From assembly GCA_016210845.1 (NCBI GenBank), contig JACQTK010000266.1, forward strand, positions 1 through 48,489: a stretch of DNA of 48,489 nucleotides, written 5' to 3'. A program made the translations under genes and the position numbers. This document shows, piece by piece, positions 15,096-24,866 of the stretch. The notes below the pieces were generated by a model. It did not search any database, had not been told where the DNA came from, and was given only the letters and a program-made list of their open reading frames with translations. Within the stretch, counting starts at the first letter, position 1. Each line of letters opens with the position of its first letter. This DNA is from Acidobacteriota bacterium (GTDB lineage Bacteria > Acidobacteriota > Vicinamibacteria > Vicinamibacterales > UBA2999).

Positions 15096-15118
15096 GCGGA
15101 CCTGAAGGTCCGCTTCTA
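15096..15118. terminator. TGAA-loop hairpin after tldE (REP-like)
   Basis: GCGGACC TGAA GGTCCGC then TTCTACG, directly after the TAG. It has the same design as the hairpin at 34511-34535 (GC stem, TGAA loop, then TCTAC), so it may be one of a dispersed family of repeats placed at gene ends and may also serve as a terminator. Confidence 0.7.
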
Positions 15119-15231
15119 CGACCCAGGCCTCCCCCTCACTCACCTCATTGTCTTCTCTGGCGCCTTGGTGCTAGACTGCGCCCGGCTTTCCAGCGCTCAT
15201 TCTTCCGTTTTGAGCAACCGAAGACTCCCCC

Positions 15232-17436
15232 ATGGCTCACCCGACGTGCGCCCGGGAGCTGCACGCCTCGCCAAGGCGCGTGCCCTGGGAACACCGCGTC
15301 GAATGGCTGGTGCTGCTCCTGGCGGTGGCGGCGCTGCTGGCCCTTCGACTGCCATTTCTGCCGCCCACGCTCGACGATGTCGACAGCGTGAACTTCGACC
15401 TCGGGGTACACAAGTACGACCCCGTTCACCATCAGCCGCATCCCCCGGGGTATCCCGTCTACATCTTCCTGGCACGACTGATCCATCCCTGGTTCCAGTC
15501 GCACGCGGCCGGCCTGGCCGTCGTCTCCGCGCTCTTCAGTGCCTTGTCGGGCGTCCCCCTCTACTGGCTCATGCGGCGCCTGACGTCCAGGCCGGGAGCC
15601 GTCCTCGCCTGCGTCCTGACGCTGTTCAACCCCGTCTTCTGGTTCAACAGCGTGCGGCCGATGAGCGACCTGAGCGGCTTCTTCTTCGTGACCGCCGCGC
15701 AGTGTCTTCTGGTGACGGCGCTCCTCGACGACGGGGCGCTCCGCCGGTCACGTGTGCTGTGGCTGGCCGGAGCCGCGATCGCTGGACTCGGCGTCGGCGT
15801 GCGCGCGCAGACCCTGTGGCTCGTCGGCCCGTTACTGCTCTACGGCGCGTGGCATCGACGATCCGCCCGCGCGGCCGCCGCGACGGGGCTCTGCTTTGCG
15901 GCGGCAGTGGCGCTATGGCTCGTGCCGATGCTGGTGCTGTCTGGAGGAATGGCGCCCTTCCTCGACAGCTTTTCCACGATGATGCGCAGCGCGCTGCCCG
16001 CCGAGCCCCTCGTGACCGATTTTTCGATTCGGCGCGCGGTGCGCGCGGCGGTGGACGTCTGGCTCGCGCCATGGCAGGCCATCGGCTTCGGCGCCATCGT
16101 GCTGGTGCTGGCGGCGACGGGCACCGCAATCCTCGCGCGCACGGACCGGCGGCTCCTGGGACTGCTGTTGCTCCTGTTCCTTCCATACGGGCTGTACCAC
16201 TACGCCGCCCAGGCCACGCAGCATCTCCGCTACGCGATCCCGACGCTTCCGCTGGTGGCCTTCCTGGCGACGGTGCCGCTTCTGCGCAGCGCGCGTCGCG
16301 TTCAGTTCCTGCTGCCGGCCGCCGCCGTCGGGGCCATCGTCGTCGCGGCGATGACGACGATGCCTGCGCTGGCGGCGTATCACGCCACGCCGAGCCCGCC
16401 CTTTCAGGCGCTCGCCGCGTTGGAGCGCCTGGATGCGGCTTCCGGTTCTGTCGTCACCGGCCACTACGTGTTCGAACGGTATTTGCCCATGGTGCGGAAG
16501 CACCAGGTGCTGATGCCGGCCCAGGGCGCCTGGCAGACGTTGATGACGTACTGGCAGCAGCGCGACCCGAAGCCGATCCTGTTCCTCAATCAGCGGGGGC
16601 GAACCACGCTGCTGGCGTTCGGCCATCCGCGACGGGAGCGCCTCGGACGCTGGCGCTGGCCGGATCCGGTCAGACCCTTCATGCGGGGCGAGCGCCCGGG
16701 GTGGGTCGAGCTGCTTCGGCTGGACGCGCCGAACTGGTTTTCGGAAAGCGGGCTCCTGGTGACGGCTGAGGCCGGTCCACTCGAGAAGGTTCTGAACGAG
16801 CAACCACGGCTGCGCGTTCGCGCCTCTCGGCGGCGGAGCGCGTTCGTCGTCTCGGGCTTCCTCAGGGACGCCGTCACTGCCGACGTCTCCCTGACCGTTC
16901 GCGATCGCCGGCAGTCGAAGTGGAGGGTCGGCCAGCACTTCACCGCACGCACGCTGCTGGATCCGCTTCCCGGTGCCGCCGGCTATCTTCCGGCCTCTCT
17001 CGGAACCACCGCCCCCGCCGTGTTTACCGACGTCTGGCTCGCCCCCGAGGACAGCGCGTTCATCCGGCCGTCTCACGGGTTCTACGTGGCCGAGCGAGAC
17101 GACGACTCGGAGCTGTTTCGCTGGATCGCCCCTGTCGCAGTGGCCACCGCGTACCTCCCCGCTCCCCGAGGACGCCTGACGATCGAGGGATGGATTCCAG
17201 CGGAATACTACGAGCTGCCGCTCGTGCTGTCGATGGAGTGGAACGGACGCCCGCTCGCCTCCGTCGACGTGCACACTCCCCGCTTCCGGATCGAGCGGGA
17301 GCTGCCGGGATCCAGCGGGGCGCCATGGGGCGAGCTGAAGATCCGATCGTCGCACTCGTTCGTGCCCGACGAGCAGCAGCACAACGGCGATCGGCGAGTC
17401 CTCGCCGCCAGGATCTACCGGCTGACCCTCGACTGA
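15232..17436 (+). CDS. GT-C-type membrane glycosyltransferase (PMT/ArnT-like)
   Basis: 734 residues. The first 370 or so hold roughly ten membrane helices; the first periplasmic loop has the acidic pair 'LDDVDSVNF', the metal/donor motif typical of GT-C enzymes, followed by 'HHQPHPPGYPVYIFLARL'. Such enzymes move sugars from polyprenyl-phosphate donors to lipid or protein acceptors on the outer face of the membrane. The last 300 residues are soluble and beta-rich, with no family I recognise. Start ATG 15232; no clear ribosome site. It ends 7 bp before the convergent MBL gene. Donor and acceptor unknown. Confidence 0.82.
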   Translation: MAHPTCARELHASPRRVPWEHRVEWLVLLLAVAALLALRLPFLPPTLDDVDSVNFDLGVHKYDPVHHQPHPPGYPVYIFLARLIHPWFQSHAAGLAVVSALFSALSGVPLYWLMRRLTSRPGAVLACVLTLFNPVFWFNSVRPMSDLSGFFFVTAAQCLLVTALLDDGALRRSRVLWLAGAAIAGLGVGVRAQTLWLVGPLLLYGAWHRRSARAAAATGLCFAAAVALWLVPMLVLSGGMAPFLDSFSTMMRSALPAEPLVTDFSIRRAVRAAVDVWLAPWQAIGFGAIVLVLAATGTAILARTDRRLLGLLLLLFLPYGLYHYAAQATQHLRYAIPTLPLVAFLATVPLLRSARRVQFLLPAAAVGAIVVAAMTTMPALAAYHATPSPPFQALAALERLDAASGSVVTGHYVFERYLPMVRKHQVLMPAQGAWQTLMTYWQQRDPKPILFLNQRGRTTLLAFGHPRRERLGRWRWPDPVRPFMRGERPGWVELLRLDAPNWFSESGLLVTAEAGPLEKVLNEQPRLRVRASRRRSAFVVSGFLRDAVTADVSLTVRDRRQSKWRVGQHFTARTLLDPLPGAAGYLPASLGTTAPAVFTDVWLAPEDSAFIRPSHGFYVAERDDDSELFRWIAPVAVATAYLPAPRGRLTIEGWIPAEYYELPLVLSMEWNGRPLASVDVHTPRFRIERELPGSSGAPWGELKIRSSHSFVPDEQQHNGDRRVLAARIYRLTLD

Positions 17437-17443
17437 GGCGACG

Positions 17444-18463
17444 CTACCGTCGGGCGCTCAGCGCCCGGTAGAAGCCGGCCACGTTGGCCGGACGCTGCTG
17501 CGCGTAGAACTCCCAATCCTTGTAGGCATCCACGTCACGCTGGCCTGCACCTGCTCGAGCGTCTGGCCCGCGGCGATCGCCTTGGCCACCTCCGCCCCGA
17601 GCTCCTCGCGATAGCGGATGTTGGCCGCCACGTCGGCCTTCTGCCCAGTATCCCGTGGCTGCACACGAAGTGCTCGAAATCCATCGCCTCCACCGCACGC
17701 ACGAGTTCGGTTTCCGCGGGGGTGATCGCGCCGAAGGGGAGCCGCCGCACGGTAATCCAGTCCGACGCGAACAGGACGTTGGTCCCGTCCACGAACCGCA
17801 CGAGCGTGTTGTCATCGTCATGGGGAATCGGCCTGGAGATGATTTCCACGCGGTTGCCGCCGAGGGTGATCGTGAGACGGTCCGTGTACGTGAGGTCGGG
17901 CGGGTGCACGTTGGCCAGCGGGCCACGCGTGACCTCGGCGCCGCTCAGGGCGCCGTCCTTGTCCACGTCGTGGAGGGCGAACAGCCGCTGCAGGTTGCCC
18001 TGCGCCTCCGCCTGCTCGATCCGGCCGTTGCCGTTGGCGTCCTGCATCCGCACGTTCATCGGCAGCGCCGCGTCGGCGGGCGGCATCGCGATGTTCTCGA
18101 GCATGTTCTCGTGACCGATGAACCGCGCGGTGTCCGCGTACACGGCTCCGCCCGAGGCATGGTCCCAGTGGTGATGGCTGTAGCTGACGTAGCGCACGGG
18201 CACCTTGAAGCGCGACGCCAGCTCGCCCTTGAGCCAGGCGGCCATCTCCGTGCCGATCGGCTCCACCAGGACGATGCCTTCGGAGGTGACCATGAACACC
18301 GAAAGGTAGTCGTCCTGTCGCGCCCAGTAGATCGAGCCCGTCAGGTTGCCGATCTCCTGTCCCTTGTACTGCGTCTGTTGATAGCCTGCGCCTGGACGAT
18401 GGGCGGAAGCGCGGCGACCCCGAGACACACCACGAACAAGGCTGTCAGGCGTCTGGCTTTCAT
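17444..18463 (-). pseudogene. Exported MBL-fold hydrolase with EF-hand-like calcium loops, three frameshifts
   Basis: Real start is ATG 18463 behind AAGGAG: 'MKARRLTALFVVCLGVAALPP...' is a signal peptide, but its frame is lost near 18385. The main frame (to about 17655) carries 'SHHHWDHASGG' (zinc motif HxHxDH variant) and two calcium-loop-like motifs, 'DANGNGRIEQAE' and 'DVDKDGALSGAE', between the zinc motif and the C-terminal 'SRPIPHDDDN...ASDWI'. A second shift near 17655 and a third near 17530 divide the tail; the final frame ends 'DAYKDWEFYAQQRPANVAGFYRALSARR'. The fragment at 10037-10312 lacks shifts two and three, showing what the tail should be. Each shift equals one base. The gene is either recently dead or affected by base-calling errors. 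Confidence 0.85.
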
Positions 18464-18524
18464 CGCTGCTCCTTCGCTGGAGGGTTCTCGGCGGGTGGAT
18501 ATTACTACCCTGGCCCGGGGAGGG

Positions 18525-19625
18525 CTACCGGGCGCCCGTATCCACCGTGATCAGCGCGCCATCCTCGAGGTTCACGTGGCCGCGCGTGATGAGCATGTCT
18601 CCGGGCTCCAGGCCCGAGGTGATTTCCACGCGCGCCTCGTCAGCGAGCCCGAGGGTGACGAGGCGTCGCTCGGCCCGGTTGCCGGACGCCACGAACACGG
18701 ACGTCTCGCCGCCCTCGCCCAGCACCGCTTCAGCGGGAATCAGCACCACGTTCGTGCGTTCCTCCGCATCGATATCCACCTCCACCGGCGTGTCCACGGC
18801 CAGTGCCGCCGGCTCCGGAAATGCCAATCGGATCTGGACATCCGAGGCTCCCGGGCCTGCCGATGATGCGCTCGACGCCACCGTGAGACCGATGGGCATG
18901 GTGCCGGCGGCGGCCGCCAGGCGGGCGCTCGCACCGGGCAGCACGCGCGAGGCGTCCGCAGCGCGAATCGTCGCCGTCACTTCAATCCGTCCGGGATCGA
19001 TCACGCGCAGCACCGGATCGGCGGCCGTCCCGTCGACGAGATCCCCTGGCTCGTGCAGGCGGCTCACGACGATGCCGCTGAACGGCGCGCGGACGAGCGA
19101 CCGCCCGACGGCAGCCTCGGCCGCGGCCTGGGCCGCCCGAGCGCTCGCCGCGTCGGCCTGCGCCACCGCGAGCTCGCGGTCCGCGTCCTCCATCTCCCTG
19201 CGCGACACGATTCCCCGCTCGAACAGCTCGCGCGTACGCGCCTGCGATACCCTCGTGCTCTCGACGAGCACCTGCAGCCGCGCCACCTCCGCACGCTGCC
19301 GCGACACCGCGTCGGCGGCCCCTGGAATGTCGAAGCGCACGAGCAGGTCGCCGCTCGCCACCGGATCGCCAGCCGCTCGCGTGATCTCCGCCACGCGCGC
19401 AGGCTCGGGCGCCACGGCCAGGAACTCCGCGCCGGGCGCCGGGGTGATCACGCCGGTGGCCTGGATCACCGCGCGGAGGCTGCCAGCCTCGACGATCTGC
19501 CCACCTACGGGCACGACGTTCGCGGTGCTGGCGGACGCCGGTTCCGACGCACGGCGGGTACAGCCGCCCATGGCCGCAACTGCGATCGCGCACGCAAGGA
19601 GGAAGGGACGCCGACGCGCCGTCAA
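18525..19625 (-). CDS. HlyD-family efflux adaptor lipoprotein (RND-type membrane fusion protein)
   Basis: About 366 residues. N-terminus 'RRRPFLLACAIAVAAMGGCTRR' is a lipoprotein signal with lipobox AMGGC. The body has a biotinyl-lipoyl hairpin half ('GAEFLAVAPEPARVAEITRAAGDPVASGDLLVRFD'), a coiled-coil hairpin ('QVLVESTRVSQARTRELFERGIVSRREMEDADRELAVAQADAASARA'), the second lipoyl half ('VRAPFSGIVVSRLHEPGDLVDG'), a beta-barrel and a membrane-proximal domain. Such proteins link an inner-membrane pump to an outer-membrane channel; no pump gene lies beside it, only redox genes. Start uncertain: TTG 19625 sits 14 bp after the TlpA-like stop; the tracked start 19985 is a shadow. Confidence 0.85.
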   Translation of the reverse strand: MTARRRPFLLACAIAVAAMGGCTRRASEPASASTANVVPVGGQIVEAGSLRAVIQATGVITPAPGAEFLAVAPEPARVAEITRAAGDPVASGDLLVRFDIPGAADAVSRQRAEVARLQVLVESTRVSQARTRELFERGIVSRREMEDADRELAVAQADAASARAAQAAAEAAVGRSLVRAPFSGIVVSRLHEPGDLVDGTAADPVLRVIDPGRIEVTATIRAADASRVLPGASARLAAAAGTMPIGLTVASSASSAGPGASDVQIRLAFPEPAALAVDTPVEVDIDAEERTNVVLIPAEAVLGEGGETSVFVASGNRAERRLVTLGLADEARVEITSGLEPGDMLITRGHVNLEDGALITVDTGAR

Positions 19626-19639
19626 GGGAGTATCTGCGC

Positions 19640-20569
19640 TCAGAGCAGCTTGCGAATGGCGGCTTCGAGCTCCTCTTCCGTCATCCGCCCAGGGCGGTAG
19701 AGCCGGACAATCCCCTGTCGATCCACCAGGGCGAGCGTGGGCGTCGAGCTCACGCCGTAGCGCTTGTGGTTGGCGTCGCTGACGGGGACGGGCTCGTTGC
19801 GGAGGAACCCGTAGTACTCGTCTCGGACCGAGACGATGTGCCGCAGCTCGGCGTCGGGGGGCGCGTCCTGTCCCGAGACGATGTACCCGAAGCGCTGGGT
19901 CGGGGCCACCACGCGCAGCCTCTGCAGACGGTACTTGGCGAGCAGCCGCTCGATGATCGGCCCCTGCGCCTTGCAGTCCGGGCACCAGTGCGCCCAGAAG
20001 AACAGGAGCACGACGTTGCCCTTGAGCCGATCGAGCGCGGGAACCGGCGGCCCGAGGTACTCGCGCGCGTCAAGGGCAGGCGCGGGCCGCCCCTCGAGCG
20101 TCAGCAGGTTGAGGTTCTTCTGAAGCCGCTTGTGGATCGGGCTGTCGCGATACGTCTCCAGCTCGCGCTCGAGGAAGTACACGGCCGAAGACCTGTCGCC
20201 GCGCGCGGCCCGCACCAGCGCATCGGTCTCGATGGCGGCGCCGAGCGCCGTCCGCAGGTGGACGTCGTCTTCGAGACGGCGGGTCCGCAGGGCGGCCACG
20301 GCCAGCTCGTAGGTGTCGACCGAGTACTGAGCGGCCTGGTCGAGCAGTCCCGCTGCGAACGTGCCTCGTGCAAGCCACGACAGGGCCTCGATCATTTCCG
20401 GCGTCGCACCGCGCGCCGACCGGTAGTCGTCGACCACCGCCTGTCCGCGCGCGAAATCCTTGGCCGCGATGGCGGCGCGCACGTCGGCCACGATGTCCGA
20501 CTGCGCGACGACGGTCATGCCCGCCACGAGAAGGGCGACTGCGACCAAGGCGAGAGAGATTCGGCGCAT
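19640..20569 (-). CDS. TlpA-like exported thioredoxin-fold protein
   Basis: About 309 residues from ATG 20569 (GGAGG 9 bases upstream; the tracked start at 20590 is less likely). Signal peptide 'ISLALVAVALLVAGMTVVAQ'. The first 170 residues are helical, perhaps TPR-like. The C-terminal half is a thioredoxin/TlpA domain with 'VVLLFFWAHWCPDCKAQGP' (CPDC redox motif) and the cis-Pro region 'YGVSSTPTLALVDRQG'. Likely a periplasmic thiol-disulfide reductase. It is followed by the HlyD gene and preceded by a DsbD-N-like gene, so this cluster probably serves envelope redox chemistry. Confidence 0.87.
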   Translation of the reverse strand: MRRISLALVAVALLVAGMTVVAQSDIVADVRAAIAAKDFARGQAVVDDYRSARGATPEMIEALSWLARGTFAAGLLDQAAQYSVDTYELAVAALRTRRLEDDVHLRTALGAAIETDALVRAARGDRSSAVYFLERELETYRDSPIHKRLQKNLNLLTLEGRPAPALDAREYLGPPVPALDRLKGNVVLLFFWAHWCPDCKAQGPIIERLLAKYRLQRLRVVAPTQRFGYIVSGQDAPPDAELRHIVSVRDEYYGFLRNEPVPVSDANHKRYGVSSTPTLALVDRQGIVRLYRPGRMTEEELEAAIRKLL

Positions 20570-20599
20570 GGCAGTGCCTCCAGGCCGCAAGGGCCCGCC

Positions 20600-21172
20600 C
20601 TACCTGGAGCGTTCGGGTTCCACCGGCCGCAGCTTCACCGTGTACGACACGGGCACGGACTGCGGCACGAAACAGATGCGATCGTCGCAGGCCTGATAGT
20701 CGAGCGTTCCCTTGATGGTCACGCTTTCCGCCTTCGCCAGCGCCGCGCGGTGCTCGGGCGCCGTACTCACCGCCATCGCCTGCGTCAGCGTGAACGGCTT
20801 CTGAAAGACGGGCACGCGCTCGTTGAGCGGCTCGAAGAAGTAGGTTTCCGAGGGAGGGTACTGCAAGCGGCGCGGCACCACGAGCGGATTGGGCTCGAGC
20901 GTCAGCGTGATGATCTTGTAGCCCTCGGCGCCAGGGGCGTAGACGTGCATGCGCTCGCGCGGGCTGATATCGAGCACAACCGAGAACAGCGAGCCCGGGG
21001 CTGCCACCTCCTCGGTCACATACGTCGTCACCCGCAGGTGATCGGTCGTGATGCGGCGCGCGCTCGCCGGCGGACGGCTCCGCTCGGGGGCGTCCTGCCC
21101 TTCGGCTTCGCTCAGCGCGCCGGACGGGTGGGCGGCGACGGCGAGAACGAGGACGGCAAGGAAAGGGGCCAT
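20600..21172 (-). CDS. Exported DsbD N-terminal-domain-like protein
   Basis: About 190 residues from ATG 21172, with GGGGGG just upstream; GTG 21175 is possible. A signal peptide ('FLAVLVLAVAAHPSGA') is followed by a beta-sandwich resembling the N-terminal domain of DsbD: 'HVYAPGAEGYKIITLTLEP...' and C-terminal 'GTLDYQACDDRICFVPQSVPVSYTVKL', where two Cys are spaced as in 'YQGCxxxGxCYPP' of DsbD. DsbD-N passes electrons to periplasmic partners; here no membrane domain is fused, and the adjacent TlpA-like protein is a natural partner. The segment encoding 'ALSEAEGQ' near residue 22 looks like a short repeat (CCTTCGGCTTCGCTCAG) inserted in the linker. Confidence 0.8.
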   Translation of the reverse strand: MAPFLAVLVLAVAAHPSGALSEAEGQDAPERSRPPASARRITTDHLRVTTYVTEEVAAPGSLFSVVLDISPRERMHVYAPGAEGYKIITLTLEPNPLVVPRRLQYPPSETYFFEPLNERVPVFQKPFTLTQAMAVSTAPEHRAALAKAESVTIKGTLDYQACDDRICFVPQSVPVSYTVKLRPVEPERSR

Positions 21173-21231
21173 CACGGCCCCCCTAGGATGCCTCTGGTGC
21201 GTGCCTGGGCGCAACTAGGGGCAGGCCGGAA

Positions 21232-21678
21232 TCATTCCGCCTGCAGGGCGCTCCCCTCGGACACGACGTAGCGCTTCACCAGCTCCAGCAGGTCGTCGAA
21301 CCGGAACGGCTTGTCGAGCCATGCGTCGGGGCGCAGGGCGACGCGCTCGGGCTGGCTCAGATCCGACGCGGTGACCACGATGGTGGGCAGCACTGCGAGC
21401 GATGGATCGGCGAGCTGCCGCATGCGGAGGTCGCGGCCGCTCAGTGAGCCCGGGAGCATCAGGTCGAGCAGCACGAGGGCAAACCCTTCCGGATCCGAGG
21501 TGAGCAGCTGGAGCGCGTCCTCGCCGGTGCGTGCGTCCGCCACGAGGAAGCCGTGCAGTTCCAGCAGCTGCGCCAGCCCCTGCCGCACGTCGTCTCGATC
21601 CTCGATGACGAGGATGGCACCACGGCGGGGCATCGGGGTGTCGCGTTCCGTCTCAGCGGTGGACATGGGGTGCCACAT
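21232..21678 (-). CDS. Single-domain response regulator
   Basis: About 148 residues if started at ATG 21678; ATG 21666 and ATG at 'MPRRG' are alternatives. Receiver signature: 'AILVIEDRDDVRQGLAQLL' (acidic pocket E-D), 'FALVLLDLMLPGSLSG' (phosphoacceptor Asp), 'TIVVTASD' and 'AWLDKPFRFDDLLELV' (Lys-Pro). No output domain. No kinase beside it. It faces away from the cyclophilin gene across about 220 bp in which I see no further feature. Confidence 0.88.
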   Translation of the reverse strand: MWHPMSTAETERDTPMPRRGAILVIEDRDDVRQGLAQLLELHGFLVADARTGEDALQLLTSDPEGFALVLLDLMLPGSLSGRDLRMRQLADPSLAVLPTIVVTASDLSQPERVALRPDAWLDKPFRFDDLLELVKRYVVSEGSALQAE

Positions 21679-21897
21679 CGAATGCTTTCCCTTGCTGAGA
21701 CGCCATCGCTACACGATGCGTGCCACGCTGAGCCGTATCTCTTATAAGGTGGGAAAGGCGCTTCGTACAGCGGATCGCCCCGACGAGCTTTGCCGCGCTG
21801 CCGTGTAGCGGCGGTGGCGGTGACCAGAAACGCGACACCGACGCGAGCCGCGCAGCAGGACGAAGGACCACGCACGAAGTACGAGGCACTGACGTGT

Positions 21898-22419
21898 TCA
21901 GGCCGGGCGCCGCTCGATGGTGACCGTCTCGATGACGACGTCCTTGACTGGACGGTCCCGGTCCTTGGTCGGCGTGCGGCCGATCTTGCTAACGACGTCC
22001 ATGCCGTCGACAACCTCGCCGAAGACGGAATGGCGGTCGTCGAGGTGCGGCGTCGGCGCGAGCGTGATGAAGAACTGGCCGCCGTTCGTGTTGGGGCCCC
22101 GGTTGGCCATCGACAGGATGCCCGGCTTGTGATGGCGGAGCTTGGGGTGGAACTCATCCGCAAACGTATAGCCGGGCCCGCCGATGCCTTGCCCGAGCGG
22201 ATCCCCGCCCTGAATCATGAAGCCGTCGATCACACGGTGGAAGATCACCCCGTCGTAGTACGGCTTCTTCACTTTCTGGTTCGTCCGCGGATCCATCCAC
22301 TCCTTGGTCCCCTCGGCGAGACCGACGAAGTTCTCGACCGTTCGGGGGGCTTCCTGGTCGAACAGACGGACGGTGAACGTGCCTTCGCTCGTGACGAACT
22401 GTGCGTAGACTCCGGGCAA
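21898..22419 (-). CDS. Cyclophilin-type peptidyl-prolyl isomerase
   Basis: 173 residues when started at TTG 22419, which lies 7 bases behind a strong AAGGAG; the longer tracked start (TTG 22464) has none and adds residues not typical of the family. Cyclophilin core: '[11 protein letters not shown]', '[29 protein letters not shown]', '[40 protein letters not shown]', which contains the catalytic Arg (FHRV) and substrate residues. Catalyses cis-trans isomerisation of prolyl bonds; no signal peptide, so cytoplasmic. Divergent from glgB with about 80 bp between. Confidence 0.95.
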   Translation of the reverse strand: MPGVYAQFVTSEGTFTVRLFDQEAPRTVENFVGLAEGTKEWMDPRTNQKVKKPYYDGVIFHRVIDGFMIQGGDPLGQGIGGPGYTFADEFHPKLRHHKPGILSMANRGPNTNGGQFFITLAPTPHLDDRHSVFGEVVDGMDVVSKIGRTPTKDRDRPVKDVVIETVTIERRPA

Positions 22420-22499
22420 CGACGGCTCCTTCCGTGCAGCGGCAGTGAAGGGGTACGAGCTCAAGAGGATACCACCGCGCGGCGTTACAATCCTCTCTT

Positions 22500-24713
22500 A
22501 TGAGTGTCGGCCACCGAACGGCGGTAGACGAGACGCTCGACGCAGTCGCGACGGGCACGCACGACGATCCGTTCGGCGTCCTCGGCCGTCACCGAGTCGT
22601 GGTGGACGGGCGCCCCGCGCTCGTCCTTCGCACGATGCAGCCGGCGGCGACCGAGGTGCTTCTGGTCACGCCGGACCGCGTCTTCGGCATGCAGCGCGTC
22701 CGTCCCGAGGGACTGTTCGAGGCCACCGTGCCCTGGGACGGGCGCCGCCCGCAGGAGTGCGCCTACTGGTACCGCGTGCGCGAGGGCGGCGTCGCGCGCG
22801 ACGTCACCGATCCGTATCGCTTCGGCCAGGTGCTCACCGACTTCGACCTGCACCTGCTCGGCGAGGGCACGCACTACCACGCCTGGGAGAAGCTGGGCGC
22901 GCATCGGGCCACGGTCGAAGCAACCCCGGGCGTCCACTTCGCGGTCTGGGCGCCCAATGCCCAGCGCGTCAGCGTCATCGGCGACTTCAACCGCTGGGAC
23001 GGCCGGGCGCACGTGATGCGGCGGCTGGAGCCGTCAGGCATCTGGGAGATCTTCATTCCCGATCTGACGGACGGCGAGTGCTACAAGTTCGAGGTGCGGA
23101 CGACGGCCGGGCATCTCCTGCACAAGGCCGATCCGTATGCGAGGCGGTTCGAGGTGCCGCCCAAGACGGCCTCGGTCATCTGGTCCGACGGCGGCTACCA
23201 GTGGCGCGATCACGACTGGATGCGCGATCGGCCCTCCTTCGACGCCTGGCGCGAACGGCCGATGTCGGTCTACGAGGTCCACTCGGGCTCCTGGCGCCGC
23301 GTGCCCGAGGACGGCTACCGGTTCCTCACCTATCGGGAGCTGGCCGACACGCTCGTGCCCTACGTGCGTGAGATGGGCTACACGCACATCGAGCTGATGC
23401 CGATCATGGAGCACCCCTTCGCCGGCTCCTGGGGCTACCAGGTGATTGGCTTCTTCGCGCCGACCAGCCGGCACGGTACGCCCGACGACTTCCGCTACTT
23501 CGTCGACCAGTGCCACCACCACGGCCTCGGCGTGATCCTCGACTGGGTGCCCGGCCACTTTCCCAGGGACCAGCACGGGCTGGCGGAGTTCGACGGGACG
23601 GCCCTGTACGAGCACGCCGATCCGCGCCAGGGCGAGCACCGCGACTGGGGCACGCTGATCTTCAACTACGGGCGCAACGAGGTCCGGACGTTCCTGCTCA
23701 GCAACGCGCTCTTCTGGCTCGAGGAGTTCCACGTCGACGGGCTTCGGGTCGACGCGGTGGCGTCGATGCTGTATCTGGACTACTCGCGTCCGCCGGGCGA
23801 GTGGATTCCCAACCAGTACGGCGGCCGCGAGAACCTGGAGGCCGTGGCGTTCCTGCAGCAGCTCAACACGCTGACGCACGGCCGCGCGGCGGGCAGCATC
23901 ACGGTCGCCGAGGAATCGACGGCGTGGCCGGCGGTCAGCCGCCCGGTGTACGTGGGCGGGCTCGGCTTCAGCTACAAATGGAACATGGGCTGGATGCACG
24001 ACATGCTCCAGTACGTCCGGGAGAATCCGGTGCACCGGCGGTGGCATCACGGGCAAGTGACGTTCTCGATGCTGTACGCCTTTACCGAGAACTTCATCCT
24101 GCCCTTCTCGCACGACGAGGTCGTCCACGGCAAGGGATCGATGCTCGACAAGATGCCGGGCGACGTGTGGCAGAAGTTCGCGACGCTGCGCACGCTCTAC
24201 GGCTACACGTTCGGCCATCCAGGCAAGAAGCTCACGTTCATGGGGAGCGAGTTCGGCCAGTGGCGGGAGTGGAACCACGACGCGAGCCTGGACTGGCACG
24301 TGCTCGGCGACCCGATGCACGCCGCGCTGCGGCGCTGGGTGCAGGACCTCAACCACACGTACCAGCGCGATCGTTCGCTGCACGAGATCGACTTCGATCC
24401 GGCGGGCTTCCAGTGGATCGACTGCAACGACAACGAAAACAGCGTCGTCTCGATGATCCGCCGCGCCCGCGACCCGGGGGACTTCACCGTGATGGTCGCC
24501 AACTTCACACCGGTGCCGCGGCCCGGCTACCGGATCGGCGTCCCCGATGGCGGGTGGTACCGCGAGGTGCTCAACAGCGACAGCGAGATCTACGGTGGCG
24601 GCAACATGGGCAACGGCGGCGGAGTCGGCGCCGAGCCGCTGCCGATGCACGGCCTGGACTGGTCCCTGTCACTCGTGGTGCCGCCGCTGGGGTTCCTGCT
24701 GCTGAAGAGATGA
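22500..24713 (+). CDS. glgB: 1,4-alpha-glucan branching enzyme
   Basis: 737 residues, the normal size. N-terminal beta-sandwich domains ('DPFGVLGRH', then CBM48 with '[25 protein letters not shown]'). GH13 catalytic barrel with '[22 protein letters not shown]', nucleophile Asp in '[16 protein letters not shown]', acid/base Glu in '[10 protein letters not shown]' and '[15 protein letters not shown]'. A C-terminal beta domain completes it. It introduces alpha-1,6 branches in glycogen. The start ATG is only 8 bases after TACAAT (22486-22491), a possible -10 box, so the transcript may be leaderless or nearly so. No other glycogen gene lies in the window. Confidence 0.97.
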   Translation: MSVGHRTAVDETLDAVATGTHDDPFGVLGRHRVVVDGRPALVLRTMQPAATEVLLVTPDRVFGMQRVRPEGLFEATVPWDGRRPQECAYWYRVREGGVARDVTDPYRFGQVLTDFDLHLLGEGTHYHAWEKLGAHRATVEATPGVHFAVWAPNAQRVSVIGDFNRWDGRAHVMRRLEPSGIWEIFIPDLTDGECYKFEVRTTAGHLLHKADPYARRFEVPPKTASVIWSDGGYQWRDHDWMRDRPSFDAWRERPMSVYEVHSGSWRRVPEDGYRFLTYRELADTLVPYVREMGYTHIELMPIMEHPFAGSWGYQVIGFFAPTSRHGTPDDFRYFVDQCHHHGLGVILDWVPGHFPRDQHGLAEFDGTALYEHADPRQGEHRDWGTLIFNYGRNEVRTFLLSNALFWLEEFHVDGLRVDAVASMLYLDYSRPPGEWIPNQYGGRENLEAVAFLQQLNTLTHGRAAGSITVAEESTAWPAVSRPVYVGGLGFSYKWNMGWMHDMLQYVRENPVHRRWHHGQVTFSMLYAFTENFILPFSHDEVVHGKGSMLDKMPGDVWQKFATLRTLYGYTFGHPGKKLTFMGSEFGQWREWNHDASLDWHVLGDPMHAALRRWVQDLNHTYQRDRSLHEIDFDPAGFQWIDCNDNENSVVSMIRRARDPGDFTVMVANFTPVPRPGYRIGVPDGGWYREVLNSDSEIYGGGNMGNGGGVGAEPLPMHGLDWSLSLVVPPLGFLLLKR

Positions 24714-24745
24714 TGTCAAGAACACAAACACGTCCGTAGCCACAA

Positions 24746-24793
24746 AGGACACAGCGCGGCATAGCCGCAACCAAACATGCCGCGCTGTGTCCT
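24746..24793. terminator. Perfect 17-bp inverted repeat between convergent genes
   Basis: AGGACACAGCGCGGCAT (24746-24762) and ATGCCGCGCTGTGTCCT (24777-24793) with a 14-base loop. It lies between the ends of glgB and the PfkB kinase gene and is probably a bidirectional terminator. It is nested in a wider, imperfect inverted repeat whose arms (GTAGCCACAAAG near 24736, CTTCGTGGCTAC near 24861) belong to a dispersed repeat family. Confidence 0.75.
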
Positions 24794-24866
24794 CGGACCA
24801 GTGTTTTTGGGCCTTTCTTCGTGGCGCCTTGTGCTCCCGCCTTAGAGGCCTTGGTGTGCTTCGTGG

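Noticed and set aside
23034-24650. 538-residue minus-strand ORF
   Set aside because: Shadow of glgB, rich in Val/His/Arg with no family.
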